Shown: positions 50,991-60,466, counted from the first letter of the stretch. The stretch is 64,000 bases of DNA from Arthrobacter sp. Soil764 (GCF_001428075.1 NZ_LMSI01000024.1:62001-126000); one strand, 5' to 3'. The notes: a model not told the origin generated them from the sequence alone. Numbers and translations are program-made.

Positions 50991-53125
50991 TCCCAACAGT
51001 TGCCCCGGCCCCCGCCGACGCGGACCAGGCAGGAACTACGACGCCGGCAGGAACGCCCGCGCGCAATGCCGGCAAAGCGGCTATCACCAAATTCTCCCGG
51101 CACCGGCTGTTCACCTCACCGGGCGCCGTGGCCGGACTGATCTGGCTCGCGGCCATCGTCATCGCATCACTGACCGCTCCGCTCTGGCTGCCCTTCAAGA
51201 CCGAGGACCAGGATTTCACCGCGGTCCTTTCCGGCCCCACCGCCGCCCATTGGCTGGGCACCGACGAACTGGGCCGGGACATCCTCAGCCGCATCTTCGC
51301 CGCTGCCGCCGGAACCTTGGGGACGTCGATGCTCACGGTGATTGTCGGCGTCGGGCTTGGGACTGTCCTGGCCATGCTCGCCGCCGGAGCCGGCACGCGG
51401 ACCGAAGCCGTGATCAGCAGGGTCACCGAAATCATGATGTCCCTGCCGGGAACCGTGATCATCCTGGCCGTCATTGGCGCCGTGGGAACCAACATCCCGG
51501 TGGTCATGGCCATCCTGGGCATCCTGATGTCCGCAGGCATCTACCGCGTGATCCTGGGCCAGGCCAAGTCCCTGCAGTCCCAGCTCTACGTTGATGCAGC
51601 CAAGGTGGACGGCGTCGGCCCGCTGCGGATCAGCCTCCGCCACGTCCTGCCCGGACTGGCCAACACCATCGTGGTCCAGGCCGCGCTCATCTTCGCCGTC
51701 GGCATGCTCATCCAGGCCGGCCTGGCGTTCATCGGATTCGGGCCGCCCATCCCGCAGCCCAGCTGGGGCGGCATGATCCAAGGGGCTTCCCAGCACGTCT
51801 ATGACGCCCCCTGGATGATGGTGCCCACCGGTGCCGTGCTGGCGCTGACCGTGCTGTCCGCCAACGCCATCGGCAACGCCCTGGGCAAGGCACCCAACGC
51901 CGCCGCCCCGCACCTGCCCTCCGCTGCGGCGCGGCGGCAGCGCGCCAAGGCCGTCGCCGCCATCGCCGCGGCGGCGCCGAAACCAGAAGACCAGGCTGCA
52001 GGGGACGGAGCCTCCCACAGCGCTGCCCCGGAAGGCACGCTCAGCGTCCGCAACCTGTCCGTCGGCGTCGACAGTGCAGGTGCAGGCAACGGCGTCCGCC
52101 TGGTCACCGACGTCTCCTTCGAGGTCCAGCCCGGCACCGTCCTTGGCCTGGTGGGGGAGTCCGGTTGCGGCAAGACCATGACCGCGCTGTCCCTCCTAGG
52201 CCTGCTTCCCTCGGGCGTCAGCGTCACCGGCGGCCAGATCCTCTGGAACGGGAGGAACCTGGCGGCGGTGGCGGACAGGGACATGGAAGCCGTCCGCGGC
52301 CGCGAGATCGCCCTGATCAGCCAGGAACCCATGCGGGCCCTGGATCCCATGTTCACCGTGGGCTACCAGCTGACCGCCACCATCCGCCGGCTCCGTGGCA
52401 TGAACCGGGCCGAGGCACGCAAGGAGGCGCAGAGCCTGCTGGAAAAGGTGGGCATCGTGGACGCCGCCCGGATCCTGAAGACTTACCCGCACCAGATCAG
52501 CGGCGGCATGGCACAGCGCGTGGCCATTGCCCTGGCGCTCTCCGGACAGCCGAAACTGCTGGTGGCGGACGAACCCACGACCGCGCTGGACGTCACGGTC
52601 CAGGCCGAGATCCTGTCCCTGCTCCGGAGCCTGGTGAAGGACACCGGCATGTCCGTGGTGATGGTCACCCACGACCTCGGCGTGGTGGCGGACATCTGCG
52701 ACCAGGTGGCCGTGATGTACGCCGGCCAGGTGGTGGAAAACGGCAGCACCCGGGCCGTCCTGGACCACCCCCGCCACCCCTACACCCTGGCCCTCCTGGC
52801 CGCCGACCCGCACGCCAACCATGCGGACGACATGCCCGAGCGGCTGGCCACCATCAGCGGACAGGTGCCGCAGCCCAAGGACTGGCCGTCCGGCTGCCGC
52901 TTCGCCGCCCGCTGCCAGTTCGCCGGCTCCGCCTGCCTGGAGCCCGTCCCGCTGCTGCCCTCCGGTACCGGCGAAGGACTGGTGCGGTGTGTCAAGGCGG
53001 ACCAGCTGGCCGTCGAGGGCATGGACTGGCTGGCCACGGACGTGCCCGCCTCCCGCGCCCTGCAGGTCACTCCCAGACAGAACCTGCGCACTCTGAACAC
53101 CATCGTTGAAAAGGACCCGGCATGA
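50987..53125 (+). CDS. Fused ABC permease (DppC type) and ATPase
   Basis: A 712-aa fusion. Residues 1-300 form a DppC/OppC-type permease (LGTDELGRDILSRIFAAAAG; YVDAAKVDGVGPLRISLRHV). A 40-residue Ala-rich linker leads to a DppD-type ATPase with Walker A GLVGESGCGKTMTALSLLG (about residue 390), signature ISGGMAQRVAIA, Walker B LLVADEPTTALD and the C-terminal oligopeptide-type RFAARCQFAGSACLE. Separate genes are the norm; fusion fixes their stoichiometry. It overlaps genes on both sides by 4 nt. Confidence 0.93.
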   Translation: MIPTVAPAPADADQAGTTTPAGTPARNAGKAAITKFSRHRLFTSPGAVAGLIWLAAIVIASLTAPLWLPFKTEDQDFTAVLSGPTAAHWLGTDELGRDILSRIFAAAAGTLGTSMLTVIVGVGLGTVLAMLAAGAGTRTEAVISRVTEIMMSLPGTVIILAVIGAVGTNIPVVMAILGILMSAGIYRVILGQAKSLQSQLYVDAAKVDGVGPLRISLRHVLPGLANTIVVQAALIFAVGMLIQAGLAFIGFGPPIPQPSWGGMIQGASQHVYDAPWMMVPTGAVLALTVLSANAIGNALGKAPNAAAPHLPSAAARRQRAKAVAAIAAAAPKPEDQAAGDGASHSAAPEGTLSVRNLSVGVDSAGAGNGVRLVTDVSFEVQPGTVLGLVGESGCGKTMTALSLLGLLPSGVSVTGGQILWNGRNLAAVADRDMEAVRGREIALISQEPMRALDPMFTVGYQLTATIRRLRGMNRAEARKEAQSLLEKVGIVDAARILKTYPHQISGGMAQRVAIALALSGQPKLLVADEPTTALDVTVQAEILSLLRSLVKDTGMSVVMVTHDLGVVADICDQVAVMYAGQVVENGSTRAVLDHPRHPYTLALLAADPHANHADDMPERLATISGQVPQPKDWPSGCRFAARCQFAGSACLEPVPLLPSGTGEGLVRCVKADQLAVEGMDWLATDVPASRALQVTPRQNLRTLNTIVEKDPA

Positions 53126-54129
53126 GCACCACAGTCACCGAACGCCGCGGTTCCACGCCGCCCGCCGCCACCACCCCCATCCTTGAGGTCAAGGACCTGG
53201 TGGTCCGCTACGGCAGGGGCCGGAAGGCAGCCGCCGCACCGGCCGCCGTCGACCGCGTCAGCTTCAGCATTGCCCCCGGTGAGACGGTGGGCCTGGTGGG
53301 GGAGTCCGGTTCCGGAAAGTCCACCATCGGCAAGGCCATCCTTGGGCTGCAGAAGGTCTCCGGCGGGTCCATCACCTACCAGGGCAAGGACATTACCTCC
53401 GCTGGGGCAGCCCAGCGCCGCGCTCTGGGCGGGGAACTGCGGGCGGTCTTCCAGGACCCCAATTCCTCCCTTAACCCGCGCAACACCATCAGCACGTCCC
53501 TGGCCGAGCCGCTGCGCCTCCGCGGGGTGTCCGCAGCGGAGGCGCGCACCAGGGCCGGGGACATGCTGGAACGCGTGGGACTTCCGCGCGAGGCCGTGGA
53601 CCGGTACCCCAGCCAGTTCTCCGGCGGCCAGCGCCAGCGCATCTCCGTGGCCCGCGCCCTGATCTGCGACCCCCAACTGGTGGTCTGCGACGAGGCCGTC
53701 AGCGCCCTTGACCTGTCCACCCAGGCGCAGGTGCTCAACCTCCTGGCCGACCTCCGCGATGAACGGGGCCTCAGCTACCTCTTCATCGCCCACGACATCG
53801 CCGTGGTGCAGTTCCTGGCCCAGCGCGTGGTGGTGCTCTACCGCGGGCAGGTCATGGAAAGCGGACCTGCCGCCGCGGTCACGGAAAACCCGAAGCACCC
53901 CTTCACGCAGGCCCTCGTGGCCGCATCCCCGGTGCCCCGGCCGGCGGAACAGGCGGAACGCAGGGAAGCCCGCGAATCGCTGGGCGTCCGCACCGGGGCA
54001 GCCGCGGTCCCCGGGCCCGGCGGGTGCCCCTTCCGGCTCCGCTGCCCCCTGGCCACCGAACTGTGCGCCACGGAGCGGCCCGCCCTGCGGCGGGTGGGTG
54101 CGTCCGACGTCGCCTGCCACTACGCCTGA
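53122..54129 (+). CDS. ABC transporter ATPase, DppF/OppF type
   Basis: A 335-aa ATPase. Walker A GLVGESGSGKSTIGKAILG (about residue 59), FQDPNSSLNPRNTI (typical of OppF), signature FSGGQRQRISVARAL, Walker B LVVCDEAVSALD and C-terminal FRLRCPLATELC. It would pair with the ATPase domain of the fusion to energise uptake. Confidence 0.95.
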   Translation: MSTTVTERRGSTPPAATTPILEVKDLVVRYGRGRKAAAAPAAVDRVSFSIAPGETVGLVGESGSGKSTIGKAILGLQKVSGGSITYQGKDITSAGAAQRRALGGELRAVFQDPNSSLNPRNTISTSLAEPLRLRGVSAAEARTRAGDMLERVGLPREAVDRYPSQFSGGQRQRISVARALICDPQLVVCDEAVSALDLSTQAQVLNLLADLRDERGLSYLFIAHDIAVVQFLAQRVVVLYRGQVMESGPAAAVTENPKHPFTQALVAASPVPRPAEQAERREARESLGVRTGAAAVPGPGGCPFRLRCPLATELCATERPALRRVGASDVACHYA

Positions 54130-54186
54130 CAGCCCATCCACCACCAGCCTTTGACCAGCTTCCACCAGAACGGAACCCCTTTCCCC

Positions 54187-56475
54187 ATGACCTCCACCCC
54201 CTGGCAGGCCGCGATGATCACCCCCGAAAGCGACTTCGACGGCGCCCCGCTGCTCCGGAAGGAGTTCACGCTTGAACAGGGGCACGGCGGCATTGCGAAG
54301 GCCACGCTCCGTGCCACCGCATTCGGCGTCTACGAGGCGTTCATCAACGGATCCCCGGTGGCTGAGGACGTCTTGAGCCCCGGCTGGAGCTCCTACGAGT
54401 GGCGGCTCCGCTACCGCAGCTACGACGTCACTGCCCTGGTGGGGCCCGCCACGGTGATTGGGGTGGAACTGGGCAACGGCTGGTACCGCGGGCGGCTGGC
54501 CTGGCATGGCATGTCCAACCTGTACGGCAACGAGCTGGGCTTCTTTGGGCAGCTGGACATCGAGTTCGACGACGGGCACATCCAGTCCATCGCCTCGGAC
54601 ACCAGCTGGCAGGCAGGCCCTTCCGCCACCACCTTCAACGACCTTTACGATGGCCAGACCATCGATGCCCGGCGCCGCCAGAAGGGCTGGGCGGAGCCCG
54701 GATTCTCACCCGGCACTGACTGGACTGGCGTCCGGGAGCTGGCGTTCGACGGCGGCAGGCTGGCTGAGCCGGTGGGCCCGCCCGTGGTGCGTGCCGGCGT
54801 CGTGCGTCCCGTGGAAATCTTCACCTCACCCTCCGGGAAGACGCTGGTGGATTTCGGCCAGAACCTGGTGGGCTGGCTGCGGTTCACCGTGCAGGGCAAT
54901 GCCGGAAGCAGCATTACCGTGCGGCACGCCGAGGTCCTGGAAAACGGCGAGCTGGGCGTCCGGCCGCTGCGTTCGGCCAAGGCGGCGGACACGTTCATCC
55001 TCTCCGGCGGCGAGGACTCCTTCGAACCGACCAAGACCTTCCACGGCTTCCGCTACGCCGAAATCACCGGCTGGCCAGGGGAGCTCACGGAGGATGTTCT
55101 GGAGGCCGTGGTGGTCCACTCAGACCTGGAGCGCACCGGCACCTTCGAATGCTCCAACGAGCTGGTGAACCAGCTGCACCGCAACATTGTCTGGGGGCTG
55201 CGGGGCAACTTCCTGGACCTGCCCACGGACTGCCCGCAGCGCGACGAGCGGCTCGGCTGGACCGGCGACATTGCGGTGTTCGCCCCCACCGCAGCCTACC
55301 TCTACGACGTCAAGGACTTCCTGCAGGACTGGCTGCTGGACCTCGCCGCCGAGCAAAAGGCGCAGGACGGCCTGGTCCCCATCACCGTGCCGGATGCCCT
55401 CAAGTACTGCCCCCAGCCGGCCGAATTCCCGGCACCGGAGTCCTCCGCGCTCTGGAGTGAAGCCTCGGTCTGGGTGCCCTGGGCGCTGTGGGAGGCCTAC
55501 GGTGACCTGGGCGTGCTGCGGAACCAGTTCGACTCGATGGCCTCGCACACCCGCCGGGTGGAGGGGCTGCTTTCGTCCACCGGGCTGTGGGACTCTGGCT
55601 TCCAGTTCGGCGACTGGCTGGACCCGGACGCCGCGCCGGACCAGCCCTGGGCGGCCAAGGCGGACACCGGAGTGGTGGCCACGGCCTGCATGTACCGGAC
55701 CGCACGAATCACCGCACAGGCTGCCGGGCTGCTGGGAAAGCACGACGACGAAGCCTACTTTGACGCGCTCGCCGCCCGGGTGCGTGCGTCCTTCGCCGAG
55801 CACTACGTGGCGGCCGACGGCACCATCCGCAGCGACTGCACCACGGTCTACGCCCTGGCCATTGCCTTCGACATCCTGGCCACGCCGGCGCTGCGGGAAT
55901 TTGCCGGCAACCGCCTCGCCGAGCTGGTCCGGGACAACAACTACCGTGTGTCCACCGGGTTCGCCGGGACGCCGTTCATCACCCACGCACTCACCGACAC
56001 CGGGCACGTGGACGAGGCGTACCGGCTGCTGCTGGAGGAAGGCTGCCCGTCCTGGCTGTACCCGGTGACCATGGGTGCCACCACCGTCTGGGAACGCTGG
56101 AACTCCATGCTCCCGGACGGCACCATCAACCCCGGCGAGATGACCAGCTTCAACCACTACGCCCTGGGGGCCGTGGCGGACTGGATGCACAAGGCCATCG
56201 GCGGCATCCGGCCGCTGGTGCCGGGCTACGCCAAGGTGCTCATCGCCCCGCAACCGGGCGCTGGCATCGACTGGGCCAGGACCTCCCTCAAAACTCCGCA
56301 CGGAACCGTCCGCGTGGAATGGAAGCACGACGGCGGCACGTTCCGGCTCAAGGCGACGGTCCCTGGCGGGGTGGCTGCCGACGTCGTCCTTCCGGATGGT
56401 GAGCGGCACCCAGTTGTGGGCGGCACTCACAGTTTCAGCGCCCCTGCCGCCCTGGCCGTCCCGGCGGGGGCATAG
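54187..56475 (+). CDS. Alpha-L-rhamnosidase, GH78
   Basis: A 762-aa GH78 enzyme that removes terminal alpha-L-rhamnose. An N-terminal beta domain (GVYEAFINGSPVAEDVLSPG, GVELGNGWYRGRL) precedes the (alpha/alpha)6 barrel. GNFLDLPTDCPQRDERLGWT and GDIAVFAPTAAYLYD carry catalytic carboxylates, and GATTVWERWNSMLPDG is the late motif. No signal peptide, so it should act on imported rhamnosides. ATG 54187 is preferred, though an in-frame TTG lies at 54151. It directly follows the importer genes. Confidence 0.95.
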   Translation: MTSTPWQAAMITPESDFDGAPLLRKEFTLEQGHGGIAKATLRATAFGVYEAFINGSPVAEDVLSPGWSSYEWRLRYRSYDVTALVGPATVIGVELGNGWYRGRLAWHGMSNLYGNELGFFGQLDIEFDDGHIQSIASDTSWQAGPSATTFNDLYDGQTIDARRRQKGWAEPGFSPGTDWTGVRELAFDGGRLAEPVGPPVVRAGVVRPVEIFTSPSGKTLVDFGQNLVGWLRFTVQGNAGSSITVRHAEVLENGELGVRPLRSAKAADTFILSGGEDSFEPTKTFHGFRYAEITGWPGELTEDVLEAVVVHSDLERTGTFECSNELVNQLHRNIVWGLRGNFLDLPTDCPQRDERLGWTGDIAVFAPTAAYLYDVKDFLQDWLLDLAAEQKAQDGLVPITVPDALKYCPQPAEFPAPESSALWSEASVWVPWALWEAYGDLGVLRNQFDSMASHTRRVEGLLSSTGLWDSGFQFGDWLDPDAAPDQPWAAKADTGVVATACMYRTARITAQAAGLLGKHDDEAYFDALAARVRASFAEHYVAADGTIRSDCTTVYALAIAFDILATPALREFAGNRLAELVRDNNYRVSTGFAGTPFITHALTDTGHVDEAYRLLLEEGCPSWLYPVTMGATTVWERWNSMLPDGTINPGEMTSFNHYALGAVADWMHKAIGGIRPLVPGYAKVLIAPQPGAGIDWARTSLKTPHGTVRVEWKHDGGTFRLKATVPGGVAADVVLPDGERHPVVGGTHSFSAPAALAVPAGA

Positions 56476-56477
56476 CC

Positions 56478-57290
56478 GTGGCGGGTCCGGCGGAGCTGCT
56501 GGTCGTGGACAACGACTTCGGCGGCGATCCGGACGGGCTCGTGGCCCTGGCGCACATTCTTTTACGGTGCAGTCCGGATGTGACAGTCATGGTGACCACC
56601 TCCCCTCTGGACCCGGGACTGGCCGAAGCAGCCGGTGCTGACCCCCTCACCACAGCCAGCCAGGGTGCTGAGATCGCCGGGCAACTCCTGGAGCTGATGG
56701 GGATCAAGGACGTCCGGGTGATCGTGGGCGCGGAAGCGCCCGGGACCGGCGGGGACCAGGTCAGCGCTGCGGCGCGGGCAATTGTGGAGATGTCCGGCCG
56801 TTTTGAGCGGACGACGATTCTCTGTGGCGGACCACTGACCAACGTCGCCGCAGCGCTGCGGCTGGACCCGGCGCTCTCGGAAAAGGCAGCACTGGTATGG
56901 GTGGGCGGCACCCTGGCCGACGCGGAACGCGGCGAATACAACTCGGACACTGACGCCGCCTCAGCCGCGGAGGTGGCGGCCTCAGGGATGCCCCTGGTCC
57001 GGGTCCCGTACGAGGAATACACGCAGATGACTGTCGCGGTGGATGCGGTGAAGAACGAGCTTGCTGCCGCATCACGGGTTGGTTCCTGGCTGGCGGAGCG
57101 GCTGCTTGACGTCCCGCCGTTCGTGCAGTTGGGCAGCACCCTGACCCTGGGTGACAGTGTCCTGGTGCCGTTTGGGCCAGGCCCAGGACCAACCGGGATC
57201 GCTGCTGAATGGGGAACCGTCATCCACCGCCAAGTGGACAGTGCCGGATTGTGGAGGGACCTGATTCGTCATCTGGTGGGAGTGCGTTAA
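56478..57290 (+). CDS. Nucleoside-hydrolase-like protein
   Basis: A 270-aa member of the inosine-uridine nucleoside hydrolase family. The calcium-binding motif is altered, DNDFGGDPDG, where the family norm is D-x-D-x3-D-D. ILCGGPLTNVAAAL and GEYNSDTDAASAAEV fit the fold, with the last Asp ligand in NSDTD. It starts 2 nt after the rhamnosidase stop with GTG, so it is in the same operon. The substrate may be a ribosyl or other N- or O-glycoside rather than a nucleoside. Confidence 0.8.
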   Translation: MAGPAELLVVDNDFGGDPDGLVALAHILLRCSPDVTVMVTTSPLDPGLAEAAGADPLTTASQGAEIAGQLLELMGIKDVRVIVGAEAPGTGGDQVSAAARAIVEMSGRFERTTILCGGPLTNVAAALRLDPALSEKAALVWVGGTLADAERGEYNSDTDAASAAEVAASGMPLVRVPYEEYTQMTVAVDAVKNELAAASRVGSWLAERLLDVPPFVQLGSTLTLGDSVLVPFGPGPGPTGIAAEWGTVIHRQVDSAGLWRDLIRHLVGVR

Positions 57291-57407
57291 CTGCCCGTTC
57301 CTTTAGGCAGCTATAGGGGGATTCCACCTCTGGATCGCCCTGTTGCCGCGTGATACTTTGACCGTCTTACGCCGCACATCGGAACTATCCAGAAGGAGCG
57401 CCGGCTC

Positions 57408-57983
57408 ATGAGTGATACCAATTCCGCCGGAAACGTGGACGTCGTGGACATCCTGACCAGCGACCACCGGGACATGATCGCGCTGATCGGGCAGATCAAG
57501 GGCACCACCGATGAAACGCAGCGCAGGGACCTGGCCGACACCCTGATCGCGGAGGTCATGCGCCACGCCGTGGCCGAGGAAATGTACGTCTACCCGGCCA
57601 TTGAGGACCACGTGCCCGACGGTCACGACGAAGTGGAACATGACAAGAAGGAGCACCAGGAGATCGTCGAGCTGATGAAGCGGCTGGAGAAAGTGGAACC
57701 TTCGGAGGCCGGCTTCATGGACCTGGTCAATGAGCTTGAGGCACAGCTGAGCCACCATGCCAACGACGAGGAGTCCGAACAGTTCCCGAAGCTCCGCCTC
57801 CACATTCCCCGCGAAAAACTCGTAGACATCGGCGAAAAGGTGGAGAGGGCGAAGAAGCTGGCGCCAACCAGGCCGCACCCGAGTGCACCTCATTCCGAGC
57901 TGTTCCACAAGACCGTGGGACCAGGGGTGGGCATGGTGGACCGGATCCTGGACAAACTCACCGGCAGGCACACGGACAAGTAG
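57408..57983 (+). CDS. Hemerythrin-like (HHE) domain protein
   Basis: A 191-aa protein with a four-helix HHE domain, which binds a di-iron centre. Ligands fit in VVDILTSDHRDMIAL, MRHAVAEEMYVYPAI, VEHDKKEHQEIVEL and LSHHANDEESEQFP. Such proteins bind oxygen or NO or handle iron in stress. AAGGAG precedes the ATG. The C-terminal tail (RPHPSAPHSELFHKTVGPG) is not part of the domain. It has no obvious link to the glycoside genes on either side. Confidence 0.9.
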   Translation: MSDTNSAGNVDVVDILTSDHRDMIALIGQIKGTTDETQRRDLADTLIAEVMRHAVAEEMYVYPAIEDHVPDGHDEVEHDKKEHQEIVELMKRLEKVEPSEAGFMDLVNELEAQLSHHANDEESEQFPKLRLHIPREKLVDIGEKVERAKKLAPTRPHPSAPHSELFHKTVGPGVGMVDRILDKLTGRHTDK

Positions 57984-58054
57984 ACCGGCGGCAATCTGCG
58001 GTTGGCGGCACGGGTCTGCGAGGATGGGCGAAAGACCCTTTCCCAGGAGGACCC

Positions 58055-58519
58055 GTGCCGTACACCGTTGACTTCAAGAACGTCTCCACCGTAGGCCTGG
58101 AATCGTCACCGGTGGCGGATGCCTTGGCCGGGCTGCGGGCCAATGAGGCGCGCTATTACAAGAACAAGTACGACCACGACTTCACCGTCACACCGGCCGG
58201 AGACGCGCCGGAGGTGCTCGAATACGTGAACAACATCCTGTCCACGGAGCGCAAGCTAGTGATTGCCTCCAAGCCGCTTGAGGTTTCCTCATTCGAAGTG
58301 GACGGGCTGCGGATGGCGTACGTGTTCTACGAGTCCGGGCTGTCAATCAACGTCATGTACGCCCTCGAGGACGGGGGCAAGCGCGCTGTCGGGTTCAAGC
58401 TCTCCGACGGCATGGATGTTCCGGACGAGCTCGCTTCCAGCTTCAAGTTCGCGCGGCAGAAGTCCAAGCTGGCAGGCACCATCCGCGGTTCGTACTTTGT
58501 GATCAAGGGCGAGTACTGA
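58055..58519 (+). CDS. Hypothetical 154-aa protein
   Basis: A mixed alpha/beta protein beginning MPYTVDFKNVSTVGLESSPV with EARYYKNKYDHDFTV and a later strand-rich part (EVDGLRMAYVFYESGLSINV, RGSYFVIKGEY). Similar proteins are labelled phage tail protein in Arthrobacter annotations, though nothing phage-like surrounds it. GGAGGA sits about 7 nt before GTG 58055. Confidence 0.65.
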   Translation: MPYTVDFKNVSTVGLESSPVADALAGLRANEARYYKNKYDHDFTVTPAGDAPEVLEYVNNILSTERKLVIASKPLEVSSFEVDGLRMAYVFYESGLSINVMYALEDGGKRAVGFKLSDGMDVPDELASSFKFARQKSKLAGTIRGSYFVIKGEY

Positions 58520-58535
58520 GAGTTTGATCCTGCTC

Positions 58536-59462
58536 CTAAATGGTCACGTTAAGTGCCGCTGTGTAGCCCGCCGCGGCGGAGCCGGTCATGGTGGCCAGCT
58601 GGTAGATGCCGCCGTCGTCCCCAAACACGTTGTCTGACTGCAACGTGGTCCGGGTCATGTTGGTGACGCTCTTTTCGTATCCTGCGGTTGCGTACACGTC
58701 GTCACAGGCCGCTTTGGTCAGGGCAATCTGCGAGACGGCGAGCACCTGGCCGGCGGCGGTGGCGTTGTTCATGGATTCGAACACTTCGAAGTGGATGTGC
58801 GGCCACCGTCCGGCGTAGGCACCGGGGAAGATGGACGTGAAGGTGACCTGGCCGTTGGCGTCTGCCTCCTGGACGCCGCGCAGGTAGTTTTCGTTCCTGA
58901 GGCTGGAGTCGTACATCGAGTACTTGCCGTCGCGGTCGCAGTGCCAGGCGTAGACTGCGGCGCCGGCAAGCGGTGTGCAGCCGTTGGCGTTGTCCAGCAC
59001 AGTAAGGGTGAAGGTCAACGGGACACCCACCGCTTTAGCTGACGCCGAACCGAAGCTCGAGGTGATGTCCTGCCGCACCACGCCGGAGGCTTCCAGCACG
59101 TTGGGACCGTTGGAGCCGTCGCCCGGGTACGGTCCCGCTGTTTCCTTGGGAATCTCCACGCCGCACTCGGCAATGGCGCGGGTGATGGTGGGGGTGGACG
59201 TGGCGGAGGACGATGCCGTAGCCGACGCCGACGCGGTGGAAGTCGCCGTCGTGGTGCCGTCCGCGGTTGACGGCGCAGCCGTGGTTGATCCGCCGGGGCT
59301 GCAGGCAGCGAGAGCGACGGCGGCGCCGCCGGCACCAAAGAACATGCCGAGTGAGCGGCGGCTGATCATCGTGGACAGGTCGAATTCGAGGCCGCGGTCG
59401 TGATCCGGGTGCGGCTGCTGCGCGTCTTCAGGGAGCTCATTGCGTTTGTGCGAGGTGGTCAT
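58536..59462 (-). CDS. Exported intradiol ring-cleavage dioxygenase-like protein
   Basis: A 308-aa protein. A twin-arginine signal (MISRRSLGMFFGAGGAAVAL, then AAC) suggests Tat export, and the AAC lipobox-like end suggests lipid anchoring. A Ser/Thr/Ala-rich linker follows. The C-terminal domain has the intradiol pattern: ETAGPYPGDGSNGPNVLE, AAVYAWHCDRDGKYSMYD and RWPHIHFEVFESM, with iron-binding Tyr and His residues. The exported form resembles secreted members acting on aromatic compounds. Catechol-type activity is inferred. The start at 59462 gives the fullest signal peptide. Confidence 0.85.
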   Translation of the reverse strand: MTTSHKRNELPEDAQQPHPDHDRGLEFDLSTMISRRSLGMFFGAGGAAVALAACSPGGSTTAAPSTADGTTTATSTASASATASSSATSTPTITRAIAECGVEIPKETAGPYPGDGSNGPNVLEASGVVRQDITSSFGSASAKAVGVPLTFTLTVLDNANGCTPLAGAAVYAWHCDRDGKYSMYDSSLRNENYLRGVQEADANGQVTFTSIFPGAYAGRWPHIHFEVFESMNNATAAGQVLAVSQIALTKAACDDVYATAGYEKSVTNMTRTTLQSDNVFGDDGGIYQLATMTGSAAAGYTAALNVTI

Positions 59463-59563
59463 GAACCCATCAAAAGCCACCGCACTATGCATCTGGTAGG
59501 CGCATTCTGTGAGCGGGCTGTGAGGTAGCTGCCCGCGGGCATTAAGTCCGGAGCCTTCGCCCC

Positions 59564-60394
59564 CTACCCCTGCGAGTGCGTCCGCGCGTCGGCACTGACG
59601 ACAGCCTGGTGCCCCAGGTTCCGGGACACGGCGCGCGCGGCCGCGCGGACGGCCGGGGCCAGCACGTTCGGGGGAGTGGACCCGTCCGGAACCACGATGG
59701 ACAGCGACGCCACCACGGAACCCTGTGCATCGAAAATCGGGGACGCCACGGAGACGGTCCGGGACGGGACGGTGCGGCGGATCATGGCGATGCCGGTGCG
59801 CCGCACGTCCGAAAGTGTCCTGCGCAACTGGCCTTCCGGCATCTCGGGCACACCCGGCTCGTTTTCCGGCGGCCGCTTCAGGATGGTTTCCTGGAACTGT
59901 TGGTCCGCGCCGGCCAAAAGAACCAGGCCGATCGCGGTGGACCGCAGCGGCGCACGTCCACCCACCCGGTAAGCCACCTCGGTGGCGTCCTTCCCGGACA
60001 ACCGCTCGATCAGAACCGCCTGCTCGTTGTCCCGTACCGCCAGCAGGACGTGGTGCCGGGTGACTTCGAACAGGTCCTCAAGATAGGGGAGCGCGATCTC
60101 CCGCACCCCGTGCCCGCGCGGGGACAGCGACGCCACTTCCCACAGCCGGACCCCCACCACGTACCGGCCGTCGTCGAGCCGTTCCAGGGCTCCCCAAGCC
60201 ACCAGCCGGGCGATCAGCCGCAGCGCCGTGGGGGCGGGCATGTCCGCGTAGCGCGCCAGCTCGGACAGGGTCAGTGCCCGGCGCCGGTCGGAAAAAACCG
60301 CCAGCAGGCTCAGTGCCCGGTCAATCACCGGTTCGCCCTGTTTGGGCCGTTTTCCGCGTGCCGGCGGGGTTTCCGTTTCCGGAGTGACAGTCAT
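59564..60394 (-). CDS. IclR-family transcriptional regulator
   Basis: A 276-aa regulator. The winged HTH is at about residues 22-80 (VIDRALSLLAVFSDRRRALT, ARYADMPAPTALRLIARLVA), followed by the effector-binding GAF-like domain (LEDLFEVTRHHVLLAVRDNE; PLRSTAIGLVLLAG; GVASLSIVVPDGS-type end). It is divergent from the GH78 gene, and the gap holds the 34-nt motif also found before the importer. It likely controls both. The effector is probably rhamnose or a rhamnoside. Confidence 0.92.
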   Translation of the reverse strand: MTVTPETETPPARGKRPKQGEPVIDRALSLLAVFSDRRRALTLSELARYADMPAPTALRLIARLVAWGALERLDDGRYVVGVRLWEVASLSPRGHGVREIALPYLEDLFEVTRHHVLLAVRDNEQAVLIERLSGKDATEVAYRVGGRAPLRSTAIGLVLLAGADQQFQETILKRPPENEPGVPEMPEGQLRRTLSDVRRTGIAMIRRTVPSRTVSVASPIFDAQGSVVASLSIVVPDGSTPPNVLAPAVRAAARAVSRNLGHQAVVSADARTHSQG

Positions 60395-60432
60395 GGCAGG
60401 AGTTCCTAGCGCCGTTGATAGCTGCAATGGCA

Positions 60433-60466
60433 GTGAGCTGAACCACAATACTATTCCAACCATTGA
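60433..60466 (+). promoter_or_regulatory. Shared 34-nt promoter/operator motif, rhamnosidase copy
   Basis: GTGA, six free bases, then CCACAATACT and ATTCCAACCATTGA, matching 48271-48304 in order and spacing. It is 76 nt before ATG 60542 and 39 nt from the IclR start, so bound protein could affect both genes. Confidence 0.7.

Noticed and set aside
58519..58532. AGAGTTTGATCCTG, identical to the start of the universal 16S rRNA forward primer site
   Set aside because: Only 14 nt match, and the sequence diverges at once. It lies in a 16-nt gap between two genes, and no rRNA follows.
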